This document shows, in pieces, positions 6,258-7,938 of a stretch of DNA of 7,938 nt. The position numbers and the translations under genes are program-made. The notes under the pieces were generated by a model that had not been told where the DNA came from, did no database searches, and saw only the letters and a program-made list of their open reading frames with translations. The stretch's first letter is position 1, and each line of letters begins with the position of its first letter. The stretch is from Proteobacteria bacterium UBA6522 (lineage in GTDB: Bacteria > Pseudomonadota > Gammaproteobacteria > Steroidobacterales > Rariloculaceae): the NCBI GenBank assembly GCA_002434915.1, contig DJLG01000159.1, positions 2,299 through 10,236 of the forward strand. The letters are read 5' to 3'.

Positions 6258-6527
6258 ATGCCTCTCAACGCCGATGATAAGTCGCAGATAATTGCAGAAT
6301 ACCGCCAAAACTCAACTGATACTGGATCTCCCGAGGTTCAAGTTGCTTTGCTGTCAGCGAAGATTAATCAACTTACTGAGCATTTTTCAGGCCATAAGAA
6401 GGACCATCATTCGCGGCGCGGATTGCTTAGGATGGTTAATAAAAGGCGCAAACTCTTAGATTATCTTAAAGAGAACGATGAAGGTCGTTATAAGGAACTG
6501 ATTAGTCGTCTTGGGTTGAGACGTTGA
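6258..6527 (+). CDS. rpsO: 30S ribosomal protein S15
   Basis: S15 is a primary 16S rRNA-binding protein that organises the central domain of the 30S subunit and contributes to bridge B4 with the 50S. The 89-codon frame is the standard length and ends in the usual LGLRR. The 16S three-way-junction contacts are present: Thr22/Gly23/Gln28 in the DTGSPEVQ loop region, and His42, Asp49 and Ser52 in HKKDHHS (numbered with Met). A GGAG eight bases upstream supports the ATG. It is separated from truB by 120 bases with a likely promoter and from pnp by a strong terminator, as in E. coli. Autogenous translational control is likely by family analogy. Confidence 0.99.
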   Translation: MPLNADDKSQIIAEYRQNSTDTGSPEVQVALLSAKINQLTEHFSGHKKDHHSRRGLLRMVNKRRKLLDYLKENDEGRYKELISRLGLRR

Positions 6528-6544
6528 TCCTCAAGTTTTTTTTC

Positions 6545-6574
6545 ATAGAGCCGTTTTGTCGGCTCTATTTTTTT
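6545..6574 (+). terminator. Strong intrinsic terminator between rpsO and pnp
   Basis: A perfect nine-pair stem, ATAGAGCCG (6545-6553) with CGGCTCTAT (6560-6568), closes a TTTTGT loop and ends in seven T residues (6568-6574). It begins 18 bases after the rpsO stop. E. coli has a partial terminator at the same place, allowing separate rpsO and longer rpsO-pnp transcripts. No strong pnp promoter is evident downstream, so some read-through, or an unrecognised promoter, must supply pnp. Confidence 0.93.
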
Positions 6575-6601
6575 AGGCGTTTATTATCCTTATTTTGGGT
6601 A

Positions 6602-6633
6602 TACGTCATTTGTAGAGATTAAGTAGGGACGTA
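6602..6633 (+). promoter_or_regulatory. pnp leader inverted repeat overlapping the ribosome-binding site
   Basis: TACGTC (6602-6607) and GACGTA (6628-6633) form a perfect six-base inverted repeat with a 20-base loop. The 3' arm takes in the last two bases of the pnp Shine-Dalgarno AGGGA (6625-6629) and ends three bases before the GTG. In E. coli, pnp is autoregulated through an RNase III-cut leader stem. This repeat could be a shorter counterpart or a simple translation-dampening stem. Six pairs over a 20-base loop is only modestly stable. Confidence 0.35.
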
Positions 6634-6636
6634 ATA

Positions 6637-7938
6637 GTGAAACTCAGTAGAACTTTTCCGTATGGTGACCATGAAGTCACGATAGAAACAGGTGTTGTAG
6701 CTCGGCAGGCCGATGGTTCAGTGCTTGTAAAAATGTCTGATACCGTGGTGCTTGTGACTGCGGTTGGTCAAAAGGGCCATGCAGAAGGCCGAGATTTTTT
6801 TCCCCTTACGGTCAATTATCAAGAGAAGACATATGCAGCTGGCCGTATTCCTGGTGGATTTTTTAAGCGAGAGGGTAGGCCTACTGAAAAGGAAACGCTA
6901 ACCTCACGGCTAATAGATAGGCCAATACGACCTCTTTTCCCAAAAGGGTTTCGTAATGATGTTCAGGTGGTTGCCACTGTCATATCAGTTAATCCAGATA
7001 TAAACCCAGATATACCATCACTCATAGGAGCCTCTGCTTCGCTTGCGATCTCCGGGCTACCATTTATGGGTCCTATAGGTGCTGCTAGGGTTGGGTATAA
7101 AGATGGTGCCTATCTTCTAAATCCTGATAATGACGTCCTAAATGATTCGCAGCTTGATTTAATGGTTGCAGGGACAAAAAATGCAGTATTGATGGTTGAG
7201 TCAGAAGCCCAGGTTTTATCTGAAGAAGTAATGTTAGGCGCTGTAATGTTTGGTCATGAACAAATGCAGGTTGCTATTGAAGCAATAGAGGATTTAGCTA
7301 AAGAAGTAGGTAAACCAGTAATGGAGTGGGTAGCTCCAGAGGTAGATGAATCCTTAGTGCAGTCGGTTGAATCGACAGTCGGATCAGGTATTACAGATGC
7401 ATACAGCATACCTGAGAAACAAACCAGATCTGTGAAACTTGCTGAGGTGAAGAATGCGGTTATAACCGCCCTTACTAATGAAGATGACCCCGTATGGTCA
7501 GAGGCTCAGGTTGTATCTGAGTTTTCTCGTTTAGAAAAAGAAACGGTGCGAGGTCGTGTTTTAGCAGGAGAAAAAAGAATTGATGGACGTGATACCCATA
7601 CGGTAAGGCCAATCGGTGTAGAGGTAGGGGTCTTACCACGGACTCATGGCTCAGCGTTGTTTACTAGAGGCGAAACACAAGCTCTTGTAGTTACTACTTT
7701 GGGTACTGGCCGAGATGCCCAACTTATTGAGTCATTAGAAGGGGAGCGAAAAGACCCATTTATGCTCCACTATAATTTTCCGCCCTATTGTGTAGGGGAA
7801 ACCGGTTTTATGAGCGGTCCTAAACGACGCGAGATTGGCCATGGTAGATTAGCTCGTCGTGGGGTTGAGGCTGTAATGCCAAATATGGAGGAATTTCCTT
7901 ACGTTATTCGGGTTGTATCTGAAATTACAGAGTCTAAT
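6637..7938 (+). CDS. pnp: Polyribonucleotide nucleotidyltransferase (PNPase), 5' part
   Basis: PNPase degrades RNA 3' to 5' by phosphorolysis and, in E. coli, works in the degradosome with RNase E. The frame stays open to the window edge and gives 434 residues; the E. coli protein has 711, so roughly 270 residues are missing. The first RNase PH domain (about 1-145) carries the RNA-binding loop FFKREGRP (75-82), with Lys in place of the first Arg of E. coli FFRR. A helical linker (about 235-305) follows. The second RNase PH domain begins near RVLAGEKRIDGRD (307-319) and contains PKRREIGHGRL (395-405). The catalytic Asp residues, KH and S1 domains lie beyond the window. The GTG start is supported by AGGGA seven bases upstream and by alignment with the E. 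coli N-terminus. Confidence 0.97.
   Translation, partial: MKLSRTFPYGDHEVTIETGVVARQADGSVLVKMSDTVVLVTAVGQKGHAEGRDFFPLTVNYQEKTYAAGRIPGGFFKREGRPTEKETLTSRLIDRPIRPLFPKGFRNDVQVVATVISVNPDINPDIPSLIGASASLAISGLPFMGPIGAARVGYKDGAYLLNPDNDVLNDSQLDLMVAGTKNAVLMVESEAQVLSEEVMLGAVMFGHEQMQVAIEAIEDLAKEVGKPVMEWVAPEVDESLVQSVESTVGSGITDAYSIPEKQTRSVKLAEVKNAVITALTNEDDPVWSEAQVVSEFSRLEKETVRGRVLAGEKRIDGRDTHTVRPIGVEVGVLPRTHGSALFTRGETQALVVTTLGTGRDAQLIESLEGERKDPFMLHYNFPPYCVGETGFMSGPKRREIGHGRLARRGVEAVMPNMEEFPYVIRVVSEITESN

Noticed and set aside
6861..6872. PNPase loop FFKR instead of E. coli FFRR
   Set aside because: Lys for Arg is conservative and other bacterial PNPases carry a KREGRP-type loop, so it is not evidence of altered function.
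6637..7938. pnp without a stop codon, possibly a broken gene
   Set aside because: The frame is intact and conserved up to the last base; the gene is simply cut by the window edge.

Overview
The window is one contiguous, plus-strand stretch of the transcription/translation operon rimP-nusA-infB-rbfA-truB-rpsO-pnp, cut off inside pnp at the right edge. Gene order and protein sequences match the Escherichia coli operon closely. NusA keeps both C-terminal acidic repeats, IF2 is the long form with a charged coiled-coil linker, and S15 is 89 codons. These features point to a gammaproteobacterium. The DNA is moderately AT-rich and prefers A/T in third positions, so an uncultured, possibly marine, gammaproteobacterium is plausible, but genus or family cannot be named from this sequence.

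Layout. Positions 1-172 are AT-rich and hold no recognisable gene; the tRNA-Met or secG often found upstream of rimP is not visible. A first intrinsic terminator lies at 175-200. Positions 201-293 form the rimP leader. It holds a perfect Shine-Dalgarno, two tiny overlapping reading frames and a second intrinsic terminator (250-271). rimP (294-752), nusA (779-2281), infB (2292-4805), rbfA (4810-5208) and truB (5208-6137) follow with gaps of 26, 10 and 4 bases and a 1-base overlap. A 120-base gap with a candidate promoter and a hairpin beside the ribosome-binding site precedes rpsO (6258-6527). A strong terminator (6545-6574) separates rpsO from pnp (6637 to the window end), whose start lies beside a perfect inverted repeat.

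The genes serve linked steps of gene expression. RimP and RbfA mature the 30S subunit, S15 is an early 30S assembly protein, and IF2 brings initiator tRNA to the 30S. TruB makes pseudouridine 55 in tRNA, NusA couples RNA polymerase to pausing, termination and antitermination, and polynucleotide phosphorylase degrades RNA.

The proteins themselves are ordinary and complete, and I see no new enzymatic system, mobile element, CRISPR array or horizontally acquired cargo. The part worth a second look is the untranslated DNA. The rimP leader looks like a small attenuator in which a two-codon frame, a 14-codon leader peptide and rimP are chained by TAATG and TAGTG stop/start overlaps, with the terminator hairpin inside the leader peptide. 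The rpsO and pnp leaders also carry candidate translational-control structures.
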